In this document: piece after piece, positions 8,127-17,514 of the stretch
How positions within the stretch are numbered: position 1 is the first letter of the stretch
Layout: every line of letters begins with the position of its first letter
Source: Nonomuraea spiralis
GTDB taxonomy: Bacteria > Actinomycetota > Actinomycetes > Streptosporangiales > Streptosporangiaceae
NCBI RefSeq assembly: GCF_014648435.1
Contig: NZ_BMRC01000007.1
Span: 124,001-188,000, forward strand
Length of the DNA stretch: 64,000 nt
Direction: 5' to 3'
Notes under the pieces: generated by a model
Told to the model about the DNA's origin: nothing
Databases searched by the model: none
What the model saw: only the letters and a program-made list of their open reading frames with translations
Translations under genes and position numbers: made by a program

Positions 8127-9410
8127 TCAGTACGGCCGCACCACGGCCCGGTCGACGTACGTGAGGCTGCCCGCGCGACGGGCCGGGAGATCGTCGAGCA
8201 CGGCCTCGGCGGCCCGCCGCCCGGACACCAGCGCCCCCTGGAGGGAGCCGGTATCGCGGTGGTCGCCGCACACGTACAGGCCGGCGCGCAGCCGCACCGG
8301 CCGGCGCAGCGGGTACGGCGCCCGCATCGCGGGCAGCGCCGCCGGCACCGGGTACGTGGCCACGTGCTCCCAGCCGGAGGTGTCGCCGTAGATCTCGTCG
8401 AGGCGCCGCCGGACCGGGCCCTCGTCGGTGGTCAGGCCGAGGACCGACGTGGACACCAGCGCCCGCCCGTCGGCGGAGTACTCGGGGGCCGCGTCCGTGA
8501 GGACCAGCGTGTCGGTGACGGCCCCGGTGGCGTCGATGATCTGGATCGGCTCGCGTACGGGCGAGCGGGGAGCGGCGTGGTAGAAGGTGGTCACCGCGCG
8601 CATCGGCGGCACGTCGATCTCGCTCAGCAGCTCGCCCGCCACCCGCGGGTCGGCGGCCACCACGACGGCGGGGGCCTCGACCGTGGCCCCGTCCGCGAGC
8701 CGCACGCCGTCGGGTGAGACCTCGGTGACCCGGGCGCCCAGGGTGACGGCGCCCAGCGGCAGCCGGTCGGCGAGCTGCTCCGGGATGCGGCCCATGCCGA
8801 GCGCGGGCAGGCCGATGGTGCCGCGCGCGAACGACCGCCAGAACAGGTGGAAGATCCGGCTGGAGGTCTCCAGGTCGCGTTCGAGGAGCACTCCGGCCAG
8901 GAAGGGACGCATCAGGCAGTCGATCATCCTGTCGGACATGCCCCATGCCCGCAGCTCGTCGTCGGTGCGCCGGTCCGGCCCGCCGCGCAGCGCGGAGGCG
9001 GGAAGGAGCAGGTCGCGTGCGGTGAGGGCGGCCAGCACGGCGTCGTCGCGCGGCGTGCCGAGACCGGTCAGCAGCCCGCTCAGCGCGTGCAGGGGGTGCC
9101 GCCACGGCAACATCACCCTGGCCTTGGCCCCGGCGGCCCCTTGGACGATCACGCCCGAGGCCAGCGGGCGCAGGTCGAGCGCGTCGAGATCGAGCACCCG
9201 GCGGGCCTCGGGATAGGCGGTGTTGAACACCTGGTAACCGCGTTCCAGCCGGAAGCCGTCGACGATGTCGGTGCGCACCCGGCCGCCGACGCCGTCGGAC
9301 GCCTCCAGCACCCGTACCGGCACCCCGGCCTCGTGCAGTCGCACGGCGCAGGCCAGCCCCGCCATTCCGGCCCCCACGACGATGACGGCCCGCGTTCCCC
9401 GATTGTCCAT
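8127..9410 (-). CDS. FAD-dependent amine oxidase / protoporphyrinogen-oxidase-like enzyme
   Basis: The protein has 427 residues. The N-terminus holds the dinucleotide motif VGAGMAGLACAVRL followed by an acidic strand end (VLEASDGVGGRVRTD), as in the amine oxidase/phytoene desaturase superfamily. A second FAD contact appears at the C-terminus in YVCGDHRDTGSLQGAL. The middle variable domain gives no clear substrate clue. It ends convergently with the BtrH-like gene and is divergent from the large kinase fusion, sharing a 161-base control region. The family includes polyene, amine and porphyrinogen oxidases; I cannot choose between them. Confidence 0.75.
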   Translation of the reverse strand: MDNRGTRAVIVVGAGMAGLACAVRLHEAGVPVRVLEASDGVGGRVRTDIVDGFRLERGYQVFNTAYPEARRVLDLDALDLRPLASGVIVQGAAGAKARVMLPWRHPLHALSGLLTGLGTPRDDAVLAALTARDLLLPASALRGGPDRRTDDELRAWGMSDRMIDCLMRPFLAGVLLERDLETSSRIFHLFWRSFARGTIGLPALGMGRIPEQLADRLPLGAVTLGARVTEVSPDGVRLADGATVEAPAVVVAADPRVAGELLSEIDVPPMRAVTTFYHAAPRSPVREPIQIIDATGAVTDTLVLTDAAPEYSADGRALVSTSVLGLTTDEGPVRRRLDEIYGDTSGWEHVATYPVPAALPAMRAPYPLRRPVRLRAGLYVCGDHRDTGSLQGALVSGRRAAEAVLDDLPARRAGSLTYVDRAVVRPY

Positions 9411-9571
9411 GTCAGGGCACTACCCGTGACCTCGCCGCTCAGACACCGGCCCGGCCGTAGGGCGGCGAAGGGGGCGAGCGGGCGCGTACGGTACTCCCAG
9501 AGGAACCGTGAATCCGGCGCCCTCGTTCGTCTCAGGGGATGTGTTCTTCCGCGCGGCGCAGGGGTGTGAGG

Positions 9572-12500
9572 ATGCTCAGGGTTCCGCTCAAAGGGTCGTT
9601 CCGCTACATCCACGAGCCGCTGCGGCACGACGAGCAGTCGATGCCGCTGCTGGGCAACGCGAAGCTCATCGACGAGCTCGACCAGCGGCTGCGCTGGTCG
9701 CGCGGGGGCACGTTCCTCATCACCGGGTTCCGGGGCGTGGGCAAGAGCACGGTCGTCATGCGCGCGGTGGAGGAGATCTCCGCCGCCCGGCCCAAGGACG
9801 AGCTCGTCGTGCCCATCGCGCTCAACGTGGCCCGCCCGATGACCCCGGACCAGCTGCTCTTCGCCGTGGTCAGGCGGACCTACGAGGCGCTGCACGACCG
9901 GCGGGTGCTGCAACGCCTCGACGCGGGCGCGCGGCGCGCGCTGCTGCTCGCGCACGTACGGACCTCGTTCGGGCTCAAGCAGACGCAGTCGGACGCCTCC
10001 GAGCGTACGGCGACGTTCAACGTGGGCATGGGCCCGGCGGCCAAGAAGCTGACCGGCCCGGCCGGGTGGTTGTCCCCGAGCGCGGGCCTGTCCGGCAAGC
10101 GCACCCGTTCGCTGGCGCTGGAGGCTTCGTACCTGACCTATTCGGACACCGACGTCGAGCACGACCTGGCCCGCATCATCGGCCTGCTCGCCAGGCCGGC
10201 GACCCGCCGGCGGCGCTGGCGCCCGTGGTCGCGCGCGACGCGGCGGGTGCATCTGATCATCGTGCTCGACGAGGTGGACAAGCTCACCGCCGACCCCTCC
10301 GGGCTCGACGAGATCGAGAAACTGCTGGGCAGCCTCAAGAACACGCTCACCACGCAGGGCGCGCACTTCCTCGTGGTGGCCGGTCCCGATCTGCACGACC
10401 ACGTCGTCCGGGACACCAGCCGGGGCAACAGCGTCTACGAGAGCGTGTTCGCCTGGCGCTGCTACGTCCCCTGCTCGTGGGAGGCGCCCGGCCTCCTGCT
10501 GGAGGCGGTGCTCGACGACCGGCCGGCCGAGTTCGAGCAACTGGCCCGCTACCTGCGTTTCAAGGCGCGCGGGATCCCACGCCGGCTGCTCCAGGAGTTC
10601 GGCGAGCTGGTCCGGTGGGAGGGCGACCGGCCGTTCCTGGTCATCGACGACCAGGACGCGCAGCGTGTCGCGTTCTACGCCCGGCTGGAGGAGCTGCTGG
10701 AGCGCTTCTTCCTGGACAGCGGCCGGGACCGGCTCTTCCAGCTGCCGATCGACGAGGACCGGTGGCGGCTCACGGGCTACTACATCGTCGACTGGATCCT
10801 GAAGAAGCAGGGCGACTCGTTCACCGCGATGGACATCGTCGGCTCGGCGGACCAGCCCGAGCTCGATCCCCTGCTGCACGTCGGCCGCGCCAGCGTCGAC
10901 CGGCTGCTGCTGCACCTGGAGGCGCACGGGGTGCTGAGCGTGGCCCGCGATCCCGGCCGGCCGGACGCGACGAACTACGGGGGCGATCCGGACGCGGGGC
11001 TGGTGTCGTACAAGCTGGCGGACGGGCTGACGCAGGCCCTGCTCGGCATCGCCCTGGGCAACGAGGGCGAGCGGGCCGCGCTCGACGTGTCGCTGCGCGT
11101 CCCCGCCGGGGACGTCACGCTGGTCCGTACGCCGGATGCGCGACCCGCGCCCCTGGTCGAGTCCGTGTTGCGGACCATCGGCGACCGTTACGAGCTGGTC
11201 GAGCTCATCGGCGAGGGCGGCCAGAGCACCGTCTACCGCGGACGGGACGTCGTGCTCGCCCGCGACGTGGCCGTGAAGGTGCCGCGCCGCTTCCACTTCG
11301 GCAACGCCGAGGGGGTGGAGCGGATGCGCAGGGAGGCCGCCATCGCCATCCGGCTCGACCACCCCAGGATCGTCCGCACCTACGACGTCGCCGGCGACGA
11401 CGAGGGCCGGCCCATCCTGGTGATGGAACTGGTCGAAGGGCGTACGCTCAACGAGGTCGTGCGCCGGCTGGGCCCGCTGGAGCCCGCGGACGCGGTCCGG
11501 CTGGGCGCGCAGCTCGCGCAGGCGCTCGGCTACCTGGAGAGCCGCGGGGTCAGCCGCATCGACCTCAAGCCGTCCAACATCATGATGAAACCGTCGAAGG
11601 ACGCGGTCATCGTGGACTTCGGCATCGCCAAGAGCACGGGCGCGGCCGAGATCACCGACCCGGGGACCGCCGGCGTCGGGACGCCCGCGTACATGTCGCC
11701 CGAGGCGCTGCGGAACCTGGCGGTGGACATCAGGTCCGACATCTACTCGCTGGGCGTCATCCTCTACTTCTCGCTGACCGGGCAGTCCCCGTACCCGAGC
11801 GGGAACAACATCCCCGCGGTCATCGCGGCGATCCTGGGAAGGAGGCTCGACCTGTCGCCGCTGGCCGACCTCCCGCACCTCCAGGAGATCGTGGCCAAGG
11901 CGATGGCGGCCGAGCCGGAGGAACGTTTCCGGCGTCCCGCCGACCTGCTGGCCGCGCTGGCGGGCACCCCGGAGGGCCGCGCGCTCGACCTGGCGGCGAC
12001 GCCCGGTCCCGTCCGGCCGCGGTCCGTGGAGGAGACCACGCCGCTGCCCGACGTGCCCGCGGACGACGCGCAGGTCTACGGCGTCGACTGCGACAACGGG
12101 CACTTCAACGACCCCCGGCTGGTCGCGTGCGCGGTGTGCGGGGTCACCCTGGCGCGGCGCGGGCCGGTGCCGTACAAGGGGGCCCGGCCGCCGCTCGGGA
12201 CGCTTGTCCTCGACGACGGGACGTCGTTCCCGCTCGACGCGACGTACCTGATCGGGCGCGCGCCGGAGACGGCGCCCGAGGTCGCGGCGGGCGAGGCCCG
12301 CCCGGTCACGGTGACCGACCAGGAGGGCACGGTCTCGCGCCGCCACCTGCGGGTGAAGCCGGACGGCTGGGACGTCAACGTGATCGACCTGGGCTCGGCC
12401 CACGGCACGCATGTGCGCTTCCCGGACGAGGCCGCGGCGAAGGAGATCCCGCCGAACGAGCCGGTGACGCTCCGGCCCGGCAGCACGGTCACCCTGGGCC

Positions 12501-13432
12501 GGTCACGCCGGCTGCGCCTGAAGAACGACCGTCCGGACCAGCCGGCCCCACCGCCGCCCCCGGACACCGATCCACTGGACGACGGCCCGCTGAAGGACGG
12601 CTCACTGAAGGGCGGCCCGCTGAGGGACGGCCTGCGCGCGGGCCACCTCGGCCACTACCGGCTCGTCCGGCTCCTCGGCGAGGGCGGCACCGGCCTGGTC
12701 TACCTCGCCGCCGACCCCCGTTCCGGCAGGCAGGTGGCCATCAAGGCGCTGCGCCCCGAGGTCGCCGGGGACAAACTCGCCCGGCAGCGCCTGGCCCGGG
12801 AGGTCTCGGTGATGCGCCAGGTCCGCCACGAGTTCGTGGCCGAGGTCCTCGACGTGGACCTGAGCGACGACCCGCCCTACATCGTGACCCGGTACGTCCC
12901 CGGCAGGTCCCTGGACGTCACCGTCAAGGAGGACGGCCCGCTGGAACTCGGCCCGCTGCTCCGCGTGGCCAGAGGCGTGGCCGAGGCCCTGGCCGCCATG
13001 CACGGCGCAGGGGTCATCCACCGCGACCTGAAGCCCACCAACGTGGTCCTGCTGGACGGCGCCCCCGTCGTGATCGACTTCGGCATCGCCCAGGCCATGG
13101 ACTCCACCAGGCTCACTGGCACGGGCATGTTCATCGGCACGCCCGGCTACGTCGCCCCCGAGATCATCGAGGGCGCCAAGGCCGGACCGGCGGTCGACGT
13201 GCACGCCTGGGCGGCCACGCTCCTGTACGCGGCCACCGGCCGGCCGCCGTTCGGCAAGGGGCCGCTCGAGGTGATCTTCTACAACATCACGGCGGGGAAG
13301 GCCAACGTCGGAGAGGCTCCGGCGTTGCTGCGCCCGCTCCTGACGGCCGCCCTCGCCAGGAACCCCGCCGATCGGCCGACGGCAGCCCGGCTGGCCGGAC
13401 GGCTGTCGCAGCTCGAACAGGACCTGAGCTGA
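9572..13432 (+). CDS. AAA+ ATPase - Ser/Thr kinase - zinc ribbon - FHA - Ser/Thr kinase fusion
   Basis: The protein has 1,286 residues. Order: a P-loop ATPase with Walker A ITGFRGVGKST (about 50-60) and Walker B IIVLDEVDK (about 229-238), where signalling NTPases of the STAND/KAP kind would fit; a first kinase domain (about 540-800) with VAVK lysine, D-L-K-P-S-N and DFG but with the usual HRD changed to RID; a small zinc ribbon (Cys, His and CAVC, about 838-855); an FHA phosphothreonine-binding domain (about 876-980) with GR, SRRH and HGT; and a second kinase (about 1028-1283) with VAIK, HRDLKPTN, DFG and APE all intact. Hydrophobic transmembrane segments are absent, so it should be cytosolic. 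The ATG at 9572 has AGGGG at 7-base spacing; an ATG at 9539 is possible. Confidence 0.8.
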   Translation: MLRVPLKGSFRYIHEPLRHDEQSMPLLGNAKLIDELDQRLRWSRGGTFLITGFRGVGKSTVVMRAVEEISAARPKDELVVPIALNVARPMTPDQLLFAVVRRTYEALHDRRVLQRLDAGARRALLLAHVRTSFGLKQTQSDASERTATFNVGMGPAAKKLTGPAGWLSPSAGLSGKRTRSLALEASYLTYSDTDVEHDLARIIGLLARPATRRRRWRPWSRATRRVHLIIVLDEVDKLTADPSGLDEIEKLLGSLKNTLTTQGAHFLVVAGPDLHDHVVRDTSRGNSVYESVFAWRCYVPCSWEAPGLLLEAVLDDRPAEFEQLARYLRFKARGIPRRLLQEFGELVRWEGDRPFLVIDDQDAQRVAFYARLEELLERFFLDSGRDRLFQLPIDEDRWRLTGYYIVDWILKKQGDSFTAMDIVGSADQPELDPLLHVGRASVDRLLLHLEAHGVLSVARDPGRPDATNYGGDPDAGLVSYKLADGLTQALLGIALGNEGERAALDVSLRVPAGDVTLVRTPDARPAPLVESVLRTIGDRYELVELIGEGGQSTVYRGRDVVLARDVAVKVPRRFHFGNAEGVERMRREAAIAIRLDHPRIVRTYDVAGDDEGRPILVMELVEGRTLNEVVRRLGPLEPADAVRLGAQLAQALGYLESRGVSRIDLKPSNIMMKPSKDAVIVDFGIAKSTGAAEITDPGTAGVGTPAYMSPEALRNLAVDIRSDIYSLGVILYFSLTGQSPYPSGNNIPAVIAAILGRRLDLSPLADLPHLQEIVAKAMAAEPEERFRRPADLLAALAGTPEGRALDLAATPGPVRPRSVEETTPLPDVPADDAQVYGVDCDNGHFNDPRLVACAVCGVTLARRGPVPYKGARPPLGTLVLDDGTSFPLDATYLIGRAPETAPEVAAGEARPVTVTDQEGTVSRRHLRVKPDGWDVNVIDLGSAHGTHVRFPDEAAAKEIPPNEPVTLRPGSTVTLGRSRRLRLKNDRPDQPAPPPPPDTDPLDDGPLKDGSLKGGPLRDGLRAGHLGHYRLVRLLGEGGTGLVYLAADPRSGRQVAIKALRPEVAGDKLARQRLAREVSVMRQVRHEFVAEVLDVDLSDDPPYIVTRYVPGRSLDVTVKEDGPLELGPLLRVARGVAEALAAMHGAGVIHRDLKPTNVVLLDGAPVVIDFGIAQAMDSTRLTGTGMFIGTPGYVAPEIIEGAKAGPAVDVHAWAATLLYAATGRPPFGKGPLEVIFYNITAGKANVGEAPALLRPLLTAALARNPADRPTAARLAGRLSQLEQDLS

Positions 13433-13450
13433 CCCCCGGCCGCGGTGTCC

Positions 13451-15292
13451 CTACGCCCAGCCGTAGACCGACCTGACGGCCGCCGCGACCTCGTTGACCA
13501 GCGCCGCGTCGCTGCCGTTGGCCAGGACGGCGTAGCCCGCGCCCAGCTCCGGATAACCCTTGAACACCGACCTGAAACCGTAGTTGGAGCCGTCGTGGGT
13601 GTAGGAGAAGTTCTGGGTGCCGGAGCCGGCGATGAACAGCCCGCGGCCCATGCCCGGCTGCGGCCCCTGGGTGAGCAGCGTACGCGCCGAGGAGCGGCTG
13701 AGCGGGCCGGCGATGTCGCCGGTCGCGGTCCAGGCCCGGTTCAGGTACGACACCAGGCGGCACAGGTCGAGCACGTTCGTGTACAGGCCCGCCGCGGCCG
13801 ACTCGGGGTGGCGGTTGCGGGCGCCCGGGATCACCGCCCCGGCGGCGGTGTGGCCGGAGGCCAGCTCGAACGAGGGCGAGAGCGCGTACGAGCTGGTCGT
13901 CATCCCGAGCGGGGCCAGCACCTCCTGGCGCATGTAGTCGGCCAGCGGCATGCCGGCCGTCTCCTCGACCATGCGCTGGAGCAGCACGTACCCGGCTCCC
14001 GAGTAGTGGTACTCGGCGCCCGGCTCGGTGGTCAGCTCGATCTTGGGGGAGTTGCCCTCGCCGTTCATGACCTCCAGCAGTGACGGCACCGTGGCCGAGG
14101 CCGCGTACCCGGCGAAGCCGCCGCCGCCGGCGTCGAAGCCGGAGCAGACCCCGGCGGGCGAGGTCGAGCCGCGCCCGATCACCCCGGCCCGGTGCGTCAG
14201 GAGCTGGTCGACGGTGGGCGCGGCCGACGACGGGACACACGAGCGGCTCGGCAACGTCCAGCCGAGCAGCGGGCGGACGTCGTCGGTGAGCGCGATCTTG
14301 CGCGTCTGCAGCAGGCGCAGCACGCCCACCGCGGCCACGGCCTTGCTGATGGAGGCCGCCTGGAACGCGCTCTCCGGATGCGCGGCGGCTGCGCCGCCGG
14401 CCGCCAGCCGCCCGTAGCCGGTGGACCAGGCGATCTTGTTGCCGACGACCACCGCGACCGCCACACCCGGCGTCTTGTACGCGCTCATCCGCTGCCAGAT
14501 GGTCGAGCCGCCGACCGCGTTCTCGAACTGCCGCACCCGGTCGGCGGGCAGCGCGGGCACCTTGCCCCGGCTGCACAGCGCCCAGCCGCCGCCGGGGGCG
14601 AAGGCCACGTTGTGCAACTGCCAGCCGCCGCCGGCCAGGGCGTTCATCTTCTTGAAAGCGGCGTCGTCGATGCCGCGCGCGAAGAACTCGTCCTGCGCGA
14701 CCACGGTCCAGCCGCCCGCCTTCGGGAAGGCGACGCGGGTCACCCGGCGGCCGCCCTGGGTCAGGTTGCGCATCATCTGGTAACACTCGTCGTCCACGCC
14801 GTTCGCCTGGAAGGCGTTGGCGGCGACGACCACCCAGCGGTCGCCGCCGGCGGGCGGGAAGGCCACGTCCACGACCTGCTGCCCGGCGGTGTAGTAGGCC
14901 TTGACGCGGGTGAGGCACGCCTCCGGCAGGCCGCGCGCCGACACCCCGCGGTCGGTGGTGATCACCCAGCGGTCGCCGCCCGCCGGGGGGAAGGCGATCG
15001 CGTTGATCTTCCGGCCCGCCTTGAGCAGCGCTCCCAGCTCCGTGTAGCAGGCGTCGGGGATGCCGCGGGCGAAGTAACGCCCGTCCTGCGTGACCATGAC
15101 CCAGCCGCCGGACGGGGTGAAGGCCAGCGCCGTGACGCCGTAGGGGGCCAGCTCGATCAGCTTCGCGTGTGCCTCGGCCGTCAAGCCCGAGTCCGCGGAC
15201 GGGTAGGCCGCCGCCAGCGCGGGCGTGGCCGGCACGGCGGCGGCCGCCAGTCCGGCCACGCCGGTCAGCGTGAGAAAACGTCTCCTGTCCAC
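13451..15292 (-). CDS. secreted serine hydrolase with N-terminal repeat domain
   Basis: The protein has 613 residues. The N-terminus is a twin-arginine-type signal (MDRRRFLTLTG, then a hydrophobic core ending PALAAA). Residues 45-245 contain five repeats of about 46 residues with the pattern F-x-P-x-G-G-x-W-v-i followed by a-R-G-x-p-x-x-C/a, probably a beta-propeller-like or blade-type domain. The C-terminal 330 residues are a PBP-fold hydrolase with S-I-S-K (Ser314, Lys317), Y-S-G in the middle and H-D-G near the end. The start is GTG at 15292 behind GAGGAG. The repeats may bind substrate or cell wall; the substrate is not known. Confidence 0.8.
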   Translation of the reverse strand: MDRRRFLTLTGVAGLAAAAVPATPALAAAYPSADSGLTAEAHAKLIELAPYGVTALAFTPSGGWVMVTQDGRYFARGIPDACYTELGALLKAGRKINAIAFPPAGGDRWVITTDRGVSARGLPEACLTRVKAYYTAGQQVVDVAFPPAGGDRWVVVAANAFQANGVDDECYQMMRNLTQGGRRVTRVAFPKAGGWTVVAQDEFFARGIDDAAFKKMNALAGGGWQLHNVAFAPGGGWALCSRGKVPALPADRVRQFENAVGGSTIWQRMSAYKTPGVAVAVVVGNKIAWSTGYGRLAAGGAAAAHPESAFQAASISKAVAAVGVLRLLQTRKIALTDDVRPLLGWTLPSRSCVPSSAAPTVDQLLTHRAGVIGRGSTSPAGVCSGFDAGGGGFAGYAASATVPSLLEVMNGEGNSPKIELTTEPGAEYHYSGAGYVLLQRMVEETAGMPLADYMRQEVLAPLGMTTSSYALSPSFELASGHTAAGAVIPGARNRHPESAAAGLYTNVLDLCRLVSYLNRAWTATGDIAGPLSRSSARTLLTQGPQPGMGRGLFIAGSGTQNFSYTHDGSNYGFRSVFKGYPELGAGYAVLANGSDAALVNEVAAAVRSVYGWA

Positions 15293-15374
15293 AGGACTCC
15301 TCGCTCAAAAGACGGGCGAAACAGCATGGATCTTGGCAGAGATGCTCACCGAGGACCAACCGCCGGCCAGGCCG

Positions 15375-15396
15375 GGGGTGTACCTGGATACACCCC
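15375..15396. promoter_or_regulatory. 8-bp inverted repeat upstream of the CPBP/two-component operon
   Basis: GGGGTGTA (15375-15382) is exactly complementary to TACACCCC (15389-15396) across six bases. It lies midway between the secreted hydrolase (start 15292, leftward) and the CPBP gene (start 15491, rightward). This is a plausible operator for the response regulator encoded downstream or for another regulator of either gene. Confidence 0.4.
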
Positions 15397-15490
15397 GAGC
15401 CGGTTGGCAGATGCAGTGCCCGCGGCCCCGCCGGGCGGGATCGTCGTCCTGCAGGTACTGGACCTGTCGACTGGACGAAAGCGTGATCAC

Positions 15491-16264
15491 ATGGTTCTGA
15501 CAGAACGTGGGACGGCCCGGGGCGTGGTGGCGCCGACGGCGGTGTTCACCGCCGTCGCCTTCGTGGCGGCGGGGGCGCTGGGCGTGGCCCAGGCGGCCAC
15601 CCCGATCCCGGCCGTGGTCATCCAGCTCACCCAGTTCGGGCCGGCCCTGGGTGTCCTCGTCGTGGCGGTGTTGTGGCCGGGGCTCGCCCGTACGGTGTTG
15701 TCCGGCGCCGTGGGCCGCGGCCGGGTGGGCGCCACCGGGCCGCTGCTGCTCGCCACGGCCGTGCTGATCCTGGTGCTCGGCGCGGGCGCGTACGGGCTGC
15801 TGACCGGCGACGTGCGCTTCACCGCCCCCGGGGCGTTGAGCAGCCCGTTCGCGCTGATCGTGGTCGCGCAGTTCATCGGGGCGTGCGCGGAGGAGATCGG
15901 CTGGCGGTGCCTGCTGCAGCCGCTGCTGCGCCGCCGGCTCGGCCCACTGGCCACGTCGATCACGGTGGGCGTGTTGTGGGGGGTGTGGCACGTGCCGGTG
16001 TTCGGCCAGTCGCCGGCGTACGCGGGCGCGTTCCTGCTGGCGACGGTGTCCATGTCGGTCGTGATGGGGCTGGCGCTGGAACGGGTGCGGGCCCACCGGC
16101 TGCTGCTGAGCGGCGGTTTCCACACGCTGATCAACCTCGGCCTGCTGCTGCTCATGGACGAGGAGAGCGGCGCGGTGGCGCCGATCACGGCGTTCGGCGT
16201 GTCGTGCCTGGTGGCGGCGCTGATCTGGGTATGGAGGGCACCGGCTAGAATCCACCTCCGATGA
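15491..16264 (+). CDS. CPBP-family intramembrane glutamic protease (CAAX-protease-like)
   Basis: The protein has 257 residues with about seven to eight hydrophobic segments. The ABI/CPBP motifs are clear: EE-x-x-x-R as AEEIGWRC, the His motif GVWHVPVFG, and the third motif HTLINL. These residues build the intramembrane active site in the Rce1/CPBP family. The ATG at 15491 was chosen because the upstream open frame lacks family similarity; its ribosome binding site is weak. Its stop overlaps the start of the histidine kinase by four bases (ATGA), so the two are translationally coupled and it may process or tune the sensor pathway. Confidence 0.8.
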   Translation: MVLTERGTARGVVAPTAVFTAVAFVAAGALGVAQAATPIPAVVIQLTQFGPALGVLVVAVLWPGLARTVLSGAVGRGRVGATGPLLLATAVLILVLGAGAYGLLTGDVRFTAPGALSSPFALIVVAQFIGACAEEIGWRCLLQPLLRRRLGPLATSITVGVLWGVWHVPVFGQSPAYAGAFLLATVSMSVVMGLALERVRAHRLLLSGGFHTLINLGLLLLMDEESGAVAPITAFGVSCLVAALIWVWRAPARIHLR

Positions 16265-17514
16265 GGGGGAAAAACACACTGGCCGCCGTGGCGCGCTGCC
16301 AGCTCGCGGGGCTGCTCGCCGTGGCGGCGCAGGCGGTCGGATCACTCGTCGTCCTGGCTCTCGTCCTGCTGCCGGTCGGCGCCGGTCTCTGGCTGCTCGC
16401 GCCGGCCGCGACCAGGCTGCGGTCGTTGTCGGACCGGTCCCGCGACCGTGCCCTCCGGTGGACGGGCACGCTCGTCGCCCCGTCGGAGCCGCTTGCCGGC
16501 GACCGCTCGTGGAGCAGGCGCAGGCGGGCCGGGGCGATCCTGGCCGCGGAGGGGTTCTGGCGGGACCTGGTCTGGGCGTGGCTGGAGCCGTGGATCGGCG
16601 GGGGCCTCGTCGCGATCCCGCTCGCCTTCCTCTGGTACGGCGCGTTCGGCGTGCTGGTGCAGCCGTTCGTGTGGCGGCTGCTCGGCGACGGCAACTGGTA
16701 CGCGTTCATCCCGCTGAACGACACGCCGACGATGCTGGCGTCCGCCGTCCTGGGGGCCGTCTTCATGGTCACCGGGCTCCTCCTCGCGCCGCCGATCCTG
16801 CGCCTGCACGCCCGCTGGACCCGGCTGGTGTTGTCGGCGCGCCGAGTCGAGCTGACCCGGCGGATCGCCCACCTGACCGACACCCGGGCCCAGGTGCTCG
16901 ACGTGCAGGCGGCCGAGCTGCGGCGGATCGAACGCGACCTGCACGACGGCGCCCAGGCCCGGCTCGTCTCCCTCGGCCTGACCCTGGACGCCGCCACCCG
17001 GCTCCTCGACAGCGACCCGGCGGCGGCCCGCCTGCTGCTGCTGGAGGTGGGTGAGACGTCCGCGCGCGCCCTGGAGGACCTGCGCAACCTGGTACGCGGC
17101 ATCCACCCGCCGGTCCTGGCCGACCGGGGGCTCGGTGACGCCGTCCGGTCGCTGGCGCTGGACAGCCATCTGGACGTGCACGTCGAGGTAGGGTTGACCG
17201 GCCGCCTGCCCTCACCGGTCGAGTCGGCGGCCTACTTCGCGGTGGGTGAGCTGCTGGCCAACGCGGCCAAGCACGCCGCCGCGCGGACGGTCGCCGTCGT
17301 CCTCGACCACGACGGGCGGCGCCTGCGCGTCACCGTCACCGACGACGGCCAGGGCGGCGCCGACCCTGCCAAGGGCACCGGCCTGCGCGGGCTCCGGCGC
17401 CGCCTGGAGTCCTTCGACGGCGTGCTCACCCTGCACAGCCCGCCCGGCGGGCCGACCACTGCGACCCTGGAGATCCCGTGCGCGTTGTCCTCGCCGAAGA
17501 CCTCTTCCTCCTGA
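16261..17514 (+). CDS. two-component sensor histidine kinase (HisKA_3 / NarL-type)
   Basis: The protein has 417 residues. Three hydrophobic regions occupy the first 190 residues, including a central pair around GGGLVAIPLAFLWYG and MLASAVLGAVFMVTG, resembling the small putative sensor domain common in actinobacterial NarL-type kinases. The phospho-acceptor His228 sits in RRIERDLHDGAQARL, the HisKA_3 signature. The ATPase domain follows, with the N-box ELLANAAKHA and the DDGQGGA and G-L-R-G-L motifs. It overlaps the CPBP gene by four bases and the response regulator by 37 bases, so this is a coupled operon. The signal is unknown. Confidence 0.85.
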   Translation: MRGKNTLAAVARCQLAGLLAVAAQAVGSLVVLALVLLPVGAGLWLLAPAATRLRSLSDRSRDRALRWTGTLVAPSEPLAGDRSWSRRRRAGAILAAEGFWRDLVWAWLEPWIGGGLVAIPLAFLWYGAFGVLVQPFVWRLLGDGNWYAFIPLNDTPTMLASAVLGAVFMVTGLLLAPPILRLHARWTRLVLSARRVELTRRIAHLTDTRAQVLDVQAAELRRIERDLHDGAQARLVSLGLTLDAATRLLDSDPAAARLLLLEVGETSARALEDLRNLVRGIHPPVLADRGLGDAVRSLALDSHLDVHVEVGLTGRLPSPVESAAYFAVGELLANAAKHAAARTVAVVLDHDGRRLRVTVTDDGQGGADPAKGTGLRGLRRRLESFDGVLTLHSPPGGPTTATLEIPCALSSPKTSSS

